64,000 nt of DNA from Coriobacteriaceae bacterium (GTDB lineage: Bacteria > Actinomycetota > Coriobacteriia > Anaerosomatales > SLCP01): NCBI GenBank assembly GCA_003563465.1, contig PWVH01000037.1:1-64000 (forward strand). Direction: 5' to 3'. Positions 17,702 through 26,239 of the stretch are shown here, one piece after another. Position 1 is the first letter of the stretch; every line of letters begins with the position of its first letter. The notes under the pieces were generated by a model. It worked only from the letters and a program-made list of their open reading frames with translations, made no database searches and was not told where the DNA came from. The position numbers and the translations under genes are program-made.

Positions 17702-18826
17702 GTGGGCGCCGATCGGTTACTCGCGACATTCTTGGATCTGGTGCGCATAGACAGCCCTTCGGGCTTTGAAGCGGCTGTTGCCGGATACTGTGCTGAAGCC
17801 CTCAGATCGATGGGCTTCAGCGTGCGGACGGATGCGACCGCTGCGCTCACTGGCTCGAACACTGGAAACCTCATCGCCAAGCTTCCGGGCACGTCACCCG
17901 CTGCTCCGTCGCTCGTGCTTGCTGCCCATCTCGATTGCGTTCAGCCATGTGAGGGCGTGGAGCCGGTCGTGCGCGACGGAATCGTGTCCTCGGCCGGTTC
18001 GACAGTGCTGGGCGCAGACGACAAGGCCGGTATCGCTGTGATATTGGAGGGAGTCCGACGCGCCATCGAGGACGGAATCGAACGAGGACTGGTGCGGGTG
18101 ATACTCACGGTAGGCGAAGAGGCCGGGCTTCAAGGCGCCAAGGCTCTAGATATGGACGAAGTGGCTGCCGACCTTTGTCTCGTGTTCGATGCAGACGGGA
18201 AGCCCGGCGGAATCGTGGTAGGCGCACCGACACACTACACCTTCGTTGCTGTCTTCGAAGGCCGCGCCGCGCATGCGGGCGTGGCACCCGAGGAAGGCTC
18301 ATCCGCCCTCGTGATGGCCTCGCGCGCCGTGGTGGACATGGAGCTGGGCAGAATCGACGACACGACGACCGCCAACGTAGGGACTATCGAGGGCGGAACG
18401 GCCACGAACGTCGTTCCGGCAAGGGTCACTCTCGCGGGAGAGTGCCGCTCGCTCGGTCGCGAGCGGGTCGAGGAGGTTCGCCAGGCGATGGATGCAGCGA
18501 TGCGTACGGCAGCGCTTTCCCAAGACGGCCGGGTGGACGTGCAGTGGACTAAGGAGTACGACGCCTACAATATGGACGAGGACGAGCCCGCACTGGCCTT
18601 GGTGCGTCTGGCGTGTTGCGATGTGGGGTTGACGCCGCGGCTCTTCACCACAGGCGGAGGCAGCGACGGAAGCATATTCGCTCGGTCGAAAACGCCGACG
18701 TTGGTGCTCTCCTGCGGGATGCAGTCCGTGCACTCTACTGAGGAGAGCATATCCGTGTCAGACTTGGAGTCGCTCGCAGCCCTGGTGCGGGAGATCATCG
18801 GCAGGTTGGCGGAGAGCCGGACATGA
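17702..18826 (+). CDS. M20 family metallopeptidase (peptidase T-like)
   Basis: A 374-residue zinc exopeptidase of the M20 family. Seen: LVRIDSPSGFE at the N-terminus, the first metal site LAAHLDCVQPCEGV, the bridging aspartate in LGADDKAGIAVILEG, the catalytic Glu pair VGEEAGLQGAK, the FDADG motif, a dimerisation domain around 180-290, and the late TGGGSDGSIF and HSTEE. This order is that of PepT and YqjE-type aminopeptidases, not of deacetylase ArgE. It probably cleaves short peptides in the cytoplasm. GTG start after GAGGG; the stop overlaps the DUF3866 gene as ATGA. Confidence 0.88.
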   Translation: MGADRLLATFLDLVRIDSPSGFEAAVAGYCAEALRSMGFSVRTDATAALTGSNTGNLIAKLPGTSPAAPSLVLAAHLDCVQPCEGVEPVVRDGIVSSAGSTVLGADDKAGIAVILEGVRRAIEDGIERGLVRVILTVGEEAGLQGAKALDMDEVAADLCLVFDADGKPGGIVVGAPTHYTFVAVFEGRAAHAGVAPEEGSSALVMASRAVVDMELGRIDDTTTANVGTIEGGTATNVVPARVTLAGECRSLGRERVEEVRQAMDAAMRTAALSQDGRVDVQWTKEYDAYNMDEDEPALALVRLACCDVGLTPRLFTTGGGSDGSIFARSKTPTLVLSCGMQSVHSTEESISVSDLESLAALVREIIGRLAESRT

Positions 18827-19926
18827 GACTCATCTGGGCGACGGTCTCCTCGGTCGAACACGAGACCGAGTCCCTGCAACATCTCACCGTGGCGCTCGAC
18901 GATGGCTCAGATGGTCTTGCGATCTCGTATCGTATTCTGGGGGCGCGATGCATGCTTGGCGATCGAGTACTGCTCAACACAACGGCTGTCGATCTCGGCC
19001 TTGGGACAGGGGGGACACACTTCGTGCTCGCCCGTCTGGGTACGCCTGAAGGAGTGGCATTCGACACTTCTTCGGGGGGTCACGTCATGAAGCTGCGTTA
19101 CACCCCGCTTCAGACGGACGTGTTCTCGATCGAAGAGCCGAACAGCCCTCATCACTCAGTGATGTCCGCAGCGACGGAGCTCGATGACATGCCTGTGGCA
19201 TGTTGCGGCCTGCACAGCCAAGTCCCTCTGGTCGCTGCCGCCGTCAAACAGGTGGATGCGGAACTCAAAGTCGCTTACGTCATGAGCGATTTCGCAGCGC
19301 TTCCGTTCGCGCTTTCCGAGATCGTGCGTGCAGCGGTCGACGCCGGGTTGATCGACGGGTCGATCACTTGCGGTCAGGCGTTCGGTGGTGACTACGAAGC
19401 CGTCAACGTGCACTCCGCGCTGTTGGCCTCTCGCCACGTGGTCAAGGCTGACGTAGCGATAGTGGGAGTGGGTCCGGGCGTGCTGGGCACCGCCACTCCC
19501 TTCGGGCATGGGGGCGTCGCTCAAGGCGAGGCGATCAATGCTGTCGCGGCTTTGGGAGGCGTGCCCGTCGCGGTCCTTCGGGTCTCTTCTGTCGACGATC
19601 GTGAGCGGCACAGAGGTGTCAGTCATCACTCGCTTACCGCTCTGACTCGCGTGGCTCTCGCGCCAGCCATTGTAGCCATGCCTCGTCTTCCCACCGAACT
19701 TGTTCGCGCGATCGAGGAGGTACTCGAAGCCGGAGGGGTCTGGCAACGCCACAACCGGGTCTACGCCGAGCGAGATGACTGCCTGTCACCCGAGATGCGT
19801 GGCTTGCGAGTGAGCACCATGGGGCGAGGACCCGAAGACGATCCGGTGTTCTTTGCAGCAGCGTATGCCGCAGGCGAGGTATGTGCGCGCGTAGCAAATG
19901 GAAGCTTGCCGCTCTCTTCTCTATGA
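18823..19926 (+). CDS. DUF3866 family protein
   Basis: A 367-residue protein of the DUF3866 family, widespread in Actinobacteria and of unknown function. Seen: the family blocks GDRVLLNTTAVDLGLGTGG, HVMKLRYTPLQ, PVACCGLHSQVPLVAAAVK in part, and VGPGVLGTATPFGHGG. No signal peptide or membrane segments, so cytoplasmic. Conserved Cys201-202 region (ACCGLHS) and several His could bind a metal, but this is speculation. It is translationally coupled to the M20 peptidase and lies before xerD, an arrangement I recall for actinobacteria. Confidence 0.85.
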   Translation: MRLIWATVSSVEHETESLQHLTVALDDGSDGLAISYRILGARCMLGDRVLLNTTAVDLGLGTGGTHFVLARLGTPEGVAFDTSSGGHVMKLRYTPLQTDVFSIEEPNSPHHSVMSAATELDDMPVACCGLHSQVPLVAAAVKQVDAELKVAYVMSDFAALPFALSEIVRAAVDAGLIDGSITCGQAFGGDYEAVNVHSALLASRHVVKADVAIVGVGPGVLGTATPFGHGGVAQGEAINAVAALGGVPVAVLRVSSVDDRERHRGVSHHSLTALTRVALAPAIVAMPRLPTELVRAIEEVLEAGGVWQRHNRVYAERDDCLSPEMRGLRVSTMGRGPEDDPVFFAAAYAAGEVCARVANGSLPLSSL

Positions 19927-19968
19927 GACACTCGATCAGCTTCGGGCGGCCGTGGCTGGCTGCAGGTG

Positions 19969-19974
19969 TATGAT
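19969..19974 (+). promoter_or_regulatory. Candidate -10 element for xerD (leaderless)
   Basis: TATGAT (5 of 6) six bases before the ATG at 19981, in the 54-base gap after DUF3866. No convincing -35. If used, xerD would be read from a leaderless message. Confidence 0.4.
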
Positions 19975-19980
19975 CGGTCT

Positions 19981-20901
19981 ATGAACCCGCTCTCTCTACA
20001 TCCCTCCGCCGAGGAGTTCCTGTCGCATCTTGCCGTGGAAAGGGGCTCATCGCGACACACGGTGGATGCCTATCGGCGTGATTTGGGGAAGTACCTCGCG
20101 GTGCTCCACGACCGTGGCGTAAGCGATCCAGCTCTATCCAGCCGTGACGACATCCAGGCTTTCGTAAGCCTTCTGAAGGACCGAGGGTTGTCGCCTGCCA
20201 GTATCGAGCGCGCGGTTTCCGCGCTGAGGAGCTTTCACAGCTTCCTCGTTCGCGAGGGCTTGGCCGAGGAGAACCCTGCTGGTCGGATCCCTTTGCCGAA
20301 GAAGCCCTCTCGTCTACCGGAAGCACTAAGCATCGAGGATGTCGAAAGAGTGCTTTCGCAGCCGTTTCCAGAAGGTCCGAGGGGACTTCGTGACCGCGCC
20401 ATGCTGGAGGCTCTTTACGGGTGTGGCCTGCGGGTAAGCGAACTCGTGGCGCTCGACCTGTCCGACTTCGACCTCACCGAAGGCTTCCTCAAGGCCTGCG
20501 GCAAGGGCGGAAAGGAGCGCATCGTTCCGCTGGCAGGAATGGCTGAACGGGCGGTTTCCGGCTATCTGGAGCAAGGCCGTCCCGCTCTTCACACCAAGAA
20601 GGGCGTTTCCCGTGTCGATCCCTCGGCAGTGTTCTTGAACGTAAGAGGGGGTAGGCTTACGCGCCGCGCCGTCTTCGATATCGTGCGTGAGTATGGCAAG
20701 CGTGTCGGTGTAGAGCTACATCCACATATGCTGAGACATTCGTTCGCTACCCATCTGTTGGAGGGGGGCGCCGATCTGCGAGCACTGCAGGAGATGCTCG
20801 GGCACGCGGACATCTCCACGACGCAGGTATACACGCACGTAGACATATCTCACCTGCGCGAGGAGTACCTTTCGACCCATCCGCGTGCCGGGCTGAGGTA
20901 A
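19981..20901 (+). CDS. xerD: Site-specific tyrosine recombinase XerD
   Basis: Tyrosine recombinase that resolves chromosome dimers at dif during division. It has 306 residues. Seen: N-terminal SAM-like core-binding domain (7-95, EEFLSHLAVERGSSRHTVDA), then catalytic residues Arg in YGCGLRVSELVAL, Lys in GKGGKERIVPL, His-x-x-Arg in HMLRHSFATHLLEGG, His in LGHADISTTQ and the nucleophile Tyr in TQVYTHV. All six catalytic positions are present. The length and order are those of Xer housekeeping enzymes, not phage integrases; no attachment sites or phage genes flank it. The in-frame GTG at 19966 would add five residues. Confidence 0.92.
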   Translation: MNPLSLHPSAEEFLSHLAVERGSSRHTVDAYRRDLGKYLAVLHDRGVSDPALSSRDDIQAFVSLLKDRGLSPASIERAVSALRSFHSFLVREGLAEENPAGRIPLPKKPSRLPEALSIEDVERVLSQPFPEGPRGLRDRAMLEALYGCGLRVSELVALDLSDFDLTEGFLKACGKGGKERIVPLAGMAERAVSGYLEQGRPALHTKKGVSRVDPSAVFLNVRGGRLTRRAVFDIVREYGKRVGVELHPHMLRHSFATHLLEGGADLRALQEMLGHADISTTQVYTHVDISHLREEYLSTHPRAGLR

Positions 20902-20982
20902 GCCGACATGCATACGCCGGCTAGTCCGTCTGATCGCGCGACAGCGGTCAACAAGAAAACGATGGTGTGGCCGGAAGGAAGG

Positions 20983-20990
20983 TATAGAAT
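20983..20990 (+). promoter_or_regulatory. Candidate -10 element for the BMP lipoprotein operon
   Basis: TATAGAAT in the 132-base gap between xerD and the lipoprotein gene, about 44 bases ahead of its GTG. A good -35 is not apparent. A strong GGAGGAGGGAG ribosome site (21017-21027) follows. Confidence 0.35.
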
Positions 20991-21033
20991 GAATAACAAC
21001 AGCGGGTTCGTGCATCGGAGGAGGGAGATCTGA

Positions 21034-22113
21034 GTGGATACCAAGTTAAGAAAGGTGCTGGCGTTACTTCTCGTCTTTGCGCTCGTGACGGTATTCGCGA
21101 TCGGGTGTGCAGCGGAGGAGGAAGAGCCGGTCGATGACGGCGTCGAGGCTCCAGTCAGTGACGTCAAGGCGGCCATGGTCACCGACGTGGGCGGTCTGGG
21201 TGACAAAACGTTCAACGACGGCACTTACGAAGGCCTGAAGCGTGCCGAAAGAGAACTAGGCGTTGAGATCAGGGCCATCGAATCCAGCGAGATCGCCGAC
21301 TACGAACCCAACATCGACCAGCTTGCGAATGCGGGATTCGATGTGATCTTCACGGTCGGATTCCTAATGACCGACACGACGATCAAGAAGGCTCCCGATT
21401 ACCCCGATGTCGCTTTCGGTGGCATCGACCAGTTCTTCGAGGAGCCTCCGGACAACGCCGTGGGTCTACTCTTCAACGAGCATGAAGGAGCATATCTCGC
21501 CGGTGTAGTTGCGGGACTGGGCACGCTCGATCAGGATCTCGACGACCGCATCAACGACGACAACGTGATTGCTTTCATCGGCGGCATGGACATTCCTCCC
21601 GTCGAGAAGTTCGAAGCGGGCTTCATAGCAGGTGCTAGGTCCGTCAATCCTGACGTAGAGGTGGTGGCCCTCTATGCAGGAACCTTCGAAGATCAGGCCA
21701 AGGGCAAGGAACTCGCGCTATCCGCTATCGATCAGGGTGCAGACATCGTGTTCGCAGCTGCCGGTCTGACCGGTCTCGGGTCGATCACAGCATGCCAGGA
21801 GCGCGGTGCACTGTTCATCGGCGTCGACGTGGATCAGTACTTCTCGGTTCCCGGTTCTGGTGATGTCATGCTCACATCGGCCATGAAGAGTCTCGAGGTA
21901 GCTGTCTTCGAGACCATCAAGTCCGTTGTGGACGGTACTTTCGTGGGCGGCCAGAACCGGTTCTTCGGTCTTGCTGATGACGGAGTCGGTCTCGCGCCGT
22001 TCCACGAGTTCGAAGACGCGGTGTCCCAGGAGATCAGGGATGCTGTCGAAGAAGCCCGTCAGAACGTGCTAGACGGCACCGTCACCGTCCCGCCCACTCG
22101 CGCTGAGCTGTAA
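21034..22113 (+). CDS. BMP/PnrA family substrate-binding lipoprotein (nucleoside ABC importer)
   Basis: Surface lipoprotein of the BMP (basic membrane protein, Med/PnrA-like) family, which binds purine nucleosides for ABC uptake. It has 359 residues. Seen: a lipoprotein signal TKLRKVLALLLVFALVTVF with the lipidated Cys at residue 25 (AIGCAAEEE), an acidic linker, then AAMVTDVGGLGDKTFNDGTY, the family's hallmark opening, and INDDNVIAFIGGMDIPPVEKFEAGF in pieces, with FAAAGLTGLGSI. GTG start after a very strong GGAGGAGGGAG. The cognate ATPase and two permeases follow beyond a terminator-like hairpin. Nucleoside specificity is from the family; the ligand residues were not modelled. Confidence 0.92.
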   Translation: MDTKLRKVLALLLVFALVTVFAIGCAAEEEEPVDDGVEAPVSDVKAAMVTDVGGLGDKTFNDGTYEGLKRAERELGVEIRAIESSEIADYEPNIDQLANAGFDVIFTVGFLMTDTTIKKAPDYPDVAFGGIDQFFEEPPDNAVGLLFNEHEGAYLAGVVAGLGTLDQDLDDRINDDNVIAFIGGMDIPPVEKFEAGFIAGARSVNPDVEVVALYAGTFEDQAKGKELALSAIDQGADIVFAAAGLTGLGSITACQERGALFIGVDVDQYFSVPGSGDVMLTSAMKSLEVAVFETIKSVVDGTFVGGQNRFFGLADDGVGLAPFHEFEDAVSQEIRDAVEEARQNVLDGTVTVPPTRAEL

Positions 22114-22157
22114 GGACGGGGAGTCGGGGCTCGAGTGTCGATCTGATGTTCGAACCG

Positions 22158-22190
22158 AGGGCGGCCGGCAAGACCCGGTCGCCCTTTCTT
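22158..22190 (+). terminator. Intrinsic terminator between binding protein and ABC genes
   Basis: A perfect 11-bp stem (AGGGCGGCCGG with CCGGTCGCCCT, one G-U pair) around the loop CAAGAC, followed by TTCTT. It sits 45 bases after the lipoprotein stop and 41 bases before the ATPase start, with no separate promoter evident, so it likely reduces rather than abolishes read-through. Confidence 0.75.
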
Positions 22191-22230
22191 CGAGGCTGAG
22201 CGTGTATCGGGCCGGTCTTAGGGAGGCATT

Positions 22231-23799
22231 ATGGCACCTCCGCTGATGGAGCTGCGCGACATCACTAAGCGCTTTCCTGGCGTGCTGGCAAACGACTCCG
22301 TCTCCCTCTCGATCGAGCCCGGCGAGATCGTCGCTCTTCTCGGAGAGAACGGAGCGGGGAAGAGCACGCTGATGAACGTGGTGTACGGACTGCTCTCTGC
22401 CGACAAGGGAGAGGTTCGTATCGAGGGTGATGCGGTCCACATAAGATCGCCCCGCCAGGCCATCGACCTGGGCATCGGAATGGTTCACCAGCACTTCATG
22501 CTCGTGCCGCCCCTGACCGTCACCGAGAACATCGTTCTCGGCAACGAACCGGCCCATGCCGGTGTCATAGACTTCTCACAGGCGCGCGAGGCGGTACGGG
22601 ATATATCGAAGCGCTACGGACTCGCCGTCGACCCCGATGCGGTAGTGCAGGACCTTTCGGTCGGAATGCAGCAACGCGTGGAGATCCTGAAAGCACTCTA
22701 TCGCGGTGCAAGGATTCTGATTCTCGACGAGCCTACTGCGGTTCTCACCCCTCAGGAGGTCAAGGGTCTCTTCGAGGTGGTTCGCTCACTTGTCACCGAA
22801 GGGCTGTCGGTGGTCTTCATCACCCACAAGCTCGAAGAGGTGATGGGGCTGGCTGACCGGGTCGTGGTAATGCGCGACGGGCGCGTCGTGGGCGAAACTC
22901 GGCCGAGCGAGACCGATATGGCCGGACTCGCTCGTATGATGGTGGGTCGCGAAGTCGTCTTCCGGGTCGAGAAGAAAGCCTCTGGACGTGGGGACACCAT
23001 TCTCGAGGTCGACGATCTGAAGGTCCTCGACGAGCGTGGCCTGGAGGCGGTCAAAGGGGTTTCATTCGAGGTGTGCACGGGGGAGATCGTAGCCCTGGCG
23101 GGGGTAGGCGGTAACGGTCAGACCGAACTCGTCGAGGCTTTGACCGGCTTGAGAGAAGCTGTGGGCGGAACGATTAGCCTTAAGGGCAAGGACTTCACAC
23201 ACGCTGCTGCCAGAGAGATCATCGCCGCCGGTTTGTCTCACGTACCGGAGGACCGCCATCGCAGAGGGCTGGTCCTGGATTTCGACCTGAGCGAGAACGT
23301 CATCTTAGGAGATCACCGTCGGGCACCCTTCGCTCGGCACGGAGTACTCGATTTCGCCGCGGTTACCGACGTCGCCCGAAAACGAATCGCCGACTACGAC
23401 GTTCGCACGCCCTCAGAACGCGTGAAGGCTTCGGCGCTTTCCGGCGGCAACCAGCAGAAGCTCGTCTTGGCTCGAGAGCTCGGCCGCGATCCAGACCTGC
23501 TCGTTGCCGCGCAGCCCACACGTGGACTGGATGTGGGCGCGATCGAATTCGTGCACAGTCAGATCCTAGCCGAGCGGGACAGAGGGAAGGCGGTTCTGCT
23601 CGTCAGCCTCGAACTCGAGGAGATCCAGATCCTTGCAGATCGGATTCTGGTGATTTTCGAGGGCCGCATCGTCAAGGAGTTCGCGGCAGGTGAGGCGAGT
23701 GACGAGGACCTCGGTTACTACATGACGGGGGGAAGCGGCGAAAAGCTTGCTTTCGATGCGGAGGAGGTGAGATCTGCAGATGACGGAGTCGATGCATGA
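22231..23799 (+). CDS. Nucleoside ABC transporter, tandem ATP-binding protein
   Basis: Fused double ATPase of the RbsA/NupO type, 522 residues. The N-terminal half is complete: Walker A GENGAGKST (38-46), signature LSVGMQQRVEI, Walker B ILILDEPTAVLT. The C-terminal half is degenerate as usual for this family: GVGGNGQTEL replaces Walker A, the signature LSGGNQQKLVLAREL is intact, and Walker B reads LLVAAQPTRGLD with Gln in place of Glu. So one active ATP site is expected. GGGAGG at 22220-22225 precedes ATG. The permease gene starts 20 bases before its stop. Confidence 0.93.
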   Translation: MAPPLMELRDITKRFPGVLANDSVSLSIEPGEIVALLGENGAGKSTLMNVVYGLLSADKGEVRIEGDAVHIRSPRQAIDLGIGMVHQHFMLVPPLTVTENIVLGNEPAHAGVIDFSQAREAVRDISKRYGLAVDPDAVVQDLSVGMQQRVEILKALYRGARILILDEPTAVLTPQEVKGLFEVVRSLVTEGLSVVFITHKLEEVMGLADRVVVMRDGRVVGETRPSETDMAGLARMMVGREVVFRVEKKASGRGDTILEVDDLKVLDERGLEAVKGVSFEVCTGEIVALAGVGGNGQTELVEALTGLREAVGGTISLKGKDFTHAAAREIIAAGLSHVPEDRHRRGLVLDFDLSENVILGDHRRAPFARHGVLDFAAVTDVARKRIADYDVRTPSERVKASALSGGNQQKLVLARELGRDPDLLVAAQPTRGLDVGAIEFVHSQILAERDRGKAVLLVSLELEEIQILADRILVIFEGRIVKEFAAGEASDEDLGYYMTGGSGEKLAFDAEEVRSADDGVDA

Positions 23800-24880
23800 G
23801 ATGACGATTCGCCGGCTACTTGCGATAGTCCGGGAGTTGGCCGTTCCGATAGTCTCGGTCGTCATCGCCATGGTCATCGGTTCCATCATCATGCTGATCT
23901 CGGGATTCGATCCAGTAGCGGCCTTTTCAGCCCTGCTCAAGGGGTCGTTCGGCGGCGGACGCCAGATCGGCGAGACGATGCTGCGTGCCACCCCGCTGAT
24001 GTTCACAGGGCTTGCTGTCGCTTACGGGTTTCGTGCCGGACTGTTCAATATCGGCGCCGAGGGCCAACTGTTCATGGGAGGTCTTTCGGCAGCGTGGCTC
24101 GGAATCGTGCTAGCTGGCCTTCCTCGGCCACTCAACATCGTTCTCATGATCTTGGCAGGCGCGGCGATCGGTGCGGCTTGGGCGTTCATACCGGCGCTTC
24201 TCAAGGCCAGAGTAGGTGCGCACGAGGTCATCACGACGATGATGTTCACCTACATCGGGCGCTACATAGTGTCATGGCTCGTCACAGGTCCGTTGAAAGC
24301 GCCCGGACAGATACCTCAGACGGACGTGCTGCCTACTGAATCGACTCTGCCGAAGCTCCACGAGGTGACTGCCTTTCTGCCTATCTCGCGTGCGCACTTG
24401 GGGTTCGCCATCGCCGTGGTGCTTGCCATGTTCGTGTGGTGGGTGCTCAAGTACACTTCTCTAGGTTACGAGTCACGTGCCGTAGGCTACAATCCGTGGG
24501 CCTCGGAAACGGGCGGCATCTCGGTCTCGGCGACCACGGTGAAGGCACTCTGCATCTCCGGCGCCCTCGCAGGACTAGCGGGAGTGACCGAGGTGATGGG
24601 CGTCCACTTGCGCTTATTCGATCAGTTCTCGCCTGGATTCGGCTTCACGGGTATCGCTGTAGCATTGCTCGCCAAGAACAACCCCATAGGCGTGATAGCG
24701 GCGGCTATCCTCTTCGGGGCTCTTTCGGCCGGTGGCGGCACGATGCAGCTGGAGGCAGAGGTTCCACAGAAGGTCATCTTCGTCATCCAGGCGCTGATCA
24801 TATTCCTCGTCGCGGCCGAGCAGATCGCCCGCTGGATAATCGGACGCGCGAGTCGTGAGGGAGTCGAGCATGCTGGCTGA
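23780..24880 (+). CDS. Nucleoside ABC transporter permease (BPD_transp_2 family), first subunit
   Basis: Integral membrane subunit of the importer, 366 residues with about ten helices. Seen: a cytoplasmic start then IVSVVIAMVIGSIIMLISG, MLRATPLMFTGLAVAYGFRAGLFNIGAEGQ in pieces (NIGAEGQ is the family signature), VGAHEVITTMMFTYI, and GGTMQLEAEVPQKVIFVIQ. This is the longer NupP-like subunit. The start at 23780 follows GGAGGAGG (23760-23767) at 12 bases; ATGs at 23792 and 23801 are alternatives. Confidence 0.92.
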   Translation: MTESMHEMTIRRLLAIVRELAVPIVSVVIAMVIGSIIMLISGFDPVAAFSALLKGSFGGGRQIGETMLRATPLMFTGLAVAYGFRAGLFNIGAEGQLFMGGLSAAWLGIVLAGLPRPLNIVLMILAGAAIGAAWAFIPALLKARVGAHEVITTMMFTYIGRYIVSWLVTGPLKAPGQIPQTDVLPTESTLPKLHEVTAFLPISRAHLGFAIAVVLAMFVWWVLKYTSLGYESRAVGYNPWASETGGISVSATTVKALCISGALAGLAGVTEVMGVHLRLFDQFSPGFGFTGIAVALLAKNNPIGVIAAAILFGALSAGGGTMQLEAEVPQKVIFVIQALIIFLVAAEQIARWIIGRASREGVEHAG

Positions 24881-25823
24881 GATCTTCACTCCCGATCTCT
24901 TCGCCTCGGCCATACGTATGGCGACCCCACTTGCGCTAGCCGCTATCGGCGGTACGATCTGCGAACGATCGGGTGTGGTGAACATCGCACTCGAAGGCAT
25001 GATGCTCTTCGGGGCGTTCATGGGCGTCGTCGGTGCCATGTTCCTAGGTAGTGCCTGGGCCGGTGTCTTGGTGGCGATCATGTCCGGTATGGCACTAGGA
25101 TTGATTCACGCGTTCGCTTCGATCACGTTGAGGACCGATCAGGTCGTGTCCGGTACAGCCATCAACATACTTTCTCTCGGTCTGACGGGTTTCTTGATGG
25201 AAGTGATTTTTGGTCATCCTGGGACTACCGATCCAGTCGCGAGGCTGAAACCGGTATTCGATATCTCCGGACCCACAGAGGGTGCCCTCGGTACCGCATG
25301 GCGTTGGTTCGACGCTATCGTTCTCAGCTATACGCCGATCGTGTACTTTGCGATAGTCGTCGCTATCGTAGGACAGTGGGCACTCTTCAACACTCGTTGG
25401 GGCTTGCGTCTACGTTCCCTGGGTGAACATCCGCGAGCAGCGGACACGGTGGGCATAAGCGTGGTCAGAGGGCGGTATTCCGCGGTCATCGTCAGCGGAG
25501 CTCTCGGTGGCCTCGCGGGAGCCAACCTGACATTGGAGCAGGTCGGTTCGTTCACGGAAGGAATGACCAACGCACGCGGGTTCATCGCCTTGGCCGCCAA
25601 CATCTTCGGACGCTGGACACCTGCAGGGAGCTACGGCGCTTCGTTGCTCTTCGGGTTCGCCGATGCTTTGCAGATCAAACTTCAGTTGTTCAGGGACGTG
25701 ATTCGAATACCGTCGCAGTTCTTCCTGATGCTACCCTATGTGCTGACCGTCATCGTGCTAGCCGGGGCAGTTGGGCGCGCCGTAGCGCCGGCCGCTATCG
25801 GCAAGCCGTACGAGAAAGGCTAG
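24870..25823 (+). CDS. Nucleoside ABC transporter permease, second subunit
   Basis: Second membrane subunit, 317 residues, NupQ-like. Seen: AIRMATPLALAAIGGTICER, NIALEGMMLFGAFMG (family signature NIALEGMML), RTDQVVSGTAINILSLGLTG, and LRSLGEHPRAADTVGISV, the coupling-helix region that contacts the ATPase. ATG 24870 is chosen over the in-frame GTG at 24855 because GAGGGAG (24857-24863) is well spaced from it. It overlaps the first permease by 11 bases. The whole cassette ends here. Confidence 0.92.
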   Translation: MLAEIFTPDLFASAIRMATPLALAAIGGTICERSGVVNIALEGMMLFGAFMGVVGAMFLGSAWAGVLVAIMSGMALGLIHAFASITLRTDQVVSGTAINILSLGLTGFLMEVIFGHPGTTDPVARLKPVFDISGPTEGALGTAWRWFDAIVLSYTPIVYFAIVVAIVGQWALFNTRWGLRLRSLGEHPRAADTVGISVVRGRYSAVIVSGALGGLAGANLTLEQVGSFTEGMTNARGFIALAANIFGRWTPAGSYGASLLFGFADALQIKLQLFRDVIRIPSQFFLMLPYVLTVIVLAGAVGRAVAPAAIGKPYEKG

Positions 25824-25826
25824 TGG

Positions 25827-26102
25827 ATGAACCTTTCGCGGACGGTGCGCAGTCTTCTCTGGGCATTCACGTGGGGTCTTGGAGCCGCAATCGGGGTCGC
25901 GATGGGTGGCTGGCTCACGGTCGTGGGAGGTGAGGCTTCTCCGGGAGCAGAATCCCTCGATCTGGTCCATGACGTACTGGTACTACCCGTTCTCGCCGGA
26001 CTCGGAGTCATGGCGCTCCATCTCGTCGGCCAAGCTCTCGTCTCCGTTGCGCGCAGCGTTCGAGCGAGCCCAAGCGACGGCGAGAATAACGATGGCAAGT
26101 AG
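25827..26102 (+). CDS. Small two-helix membrane protein, unknown
   Basis: A 91-residue open frame 3 bases after the permease stop. It has two hydrophobic segments (about 10-33, LWAFTWGLGAAIGVAMGGWL, and 47-72, LVLPVLAGLGVMALHLVGQA) and a polar tail ending ENNDGK. I do not recognise the family. Its last 120 bases overlap, on the opposite strand, the end of another plausible small membrane gene (25983-26234). Position directly after the transporter suggests it rides on that transcript. Either of the two could be the spurious one. Confidence 0.5.
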   Translation: MNLSRTVRSLLWAFTWGLGAAIGVAMGGWLTVVGGEASPGAESLDLVHDVLVLPVLAGLGVMALHLVGQALVSVARSVRASPSDGENNDGK

Positions 26103-26234
26103 CCCGAAAGCGATCAGATCCCAGGGCAGGTCCGGCCTGAAGTCACCACCGCGCAGGATCGAGCGTATCAGGTAGGCGGCGGCAGGCAGCGCCACCGCCG
26201 CCCACAGTGGCATTCTGATATCAGGTCTCAACAT
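25983..26234 (-). CDS. Small two-helix membrane protein, unknown
   Basis: An 83-residue frame starting 5 bases after the DUF4349 stop, preceded by AGAGG about ten bases before the ATG. Helices at about 8-27 (PLWAAVALPAAAYLIRSIL) and 40-57 (LIAFGLLAIVILAVAWA), then a charged tail with SLADEMERHDSESGENG. It looks like a PLDc_N or short anchor type protein but matches nothing I can name. It overlaps the plus-strand small gene tail to tail by 120 bases. Confidence 0.55.
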   Translation of the reverse strand: MLRPDIRMPLWAAVALPAAAYLIRSILRGGDFRPDLPWDLIAFGLLAIVILAVAWARSNAARNGDESLADEMERHDSESGENG

Positions 26235-26239
26235 CGTGG

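Noticed and set aside
19981..20901. xerD as a phage or island integrase
   Set aside because: Length and motif order are those of housekeeping XerD; no tRNA, repeats or mobile genes are next to it.
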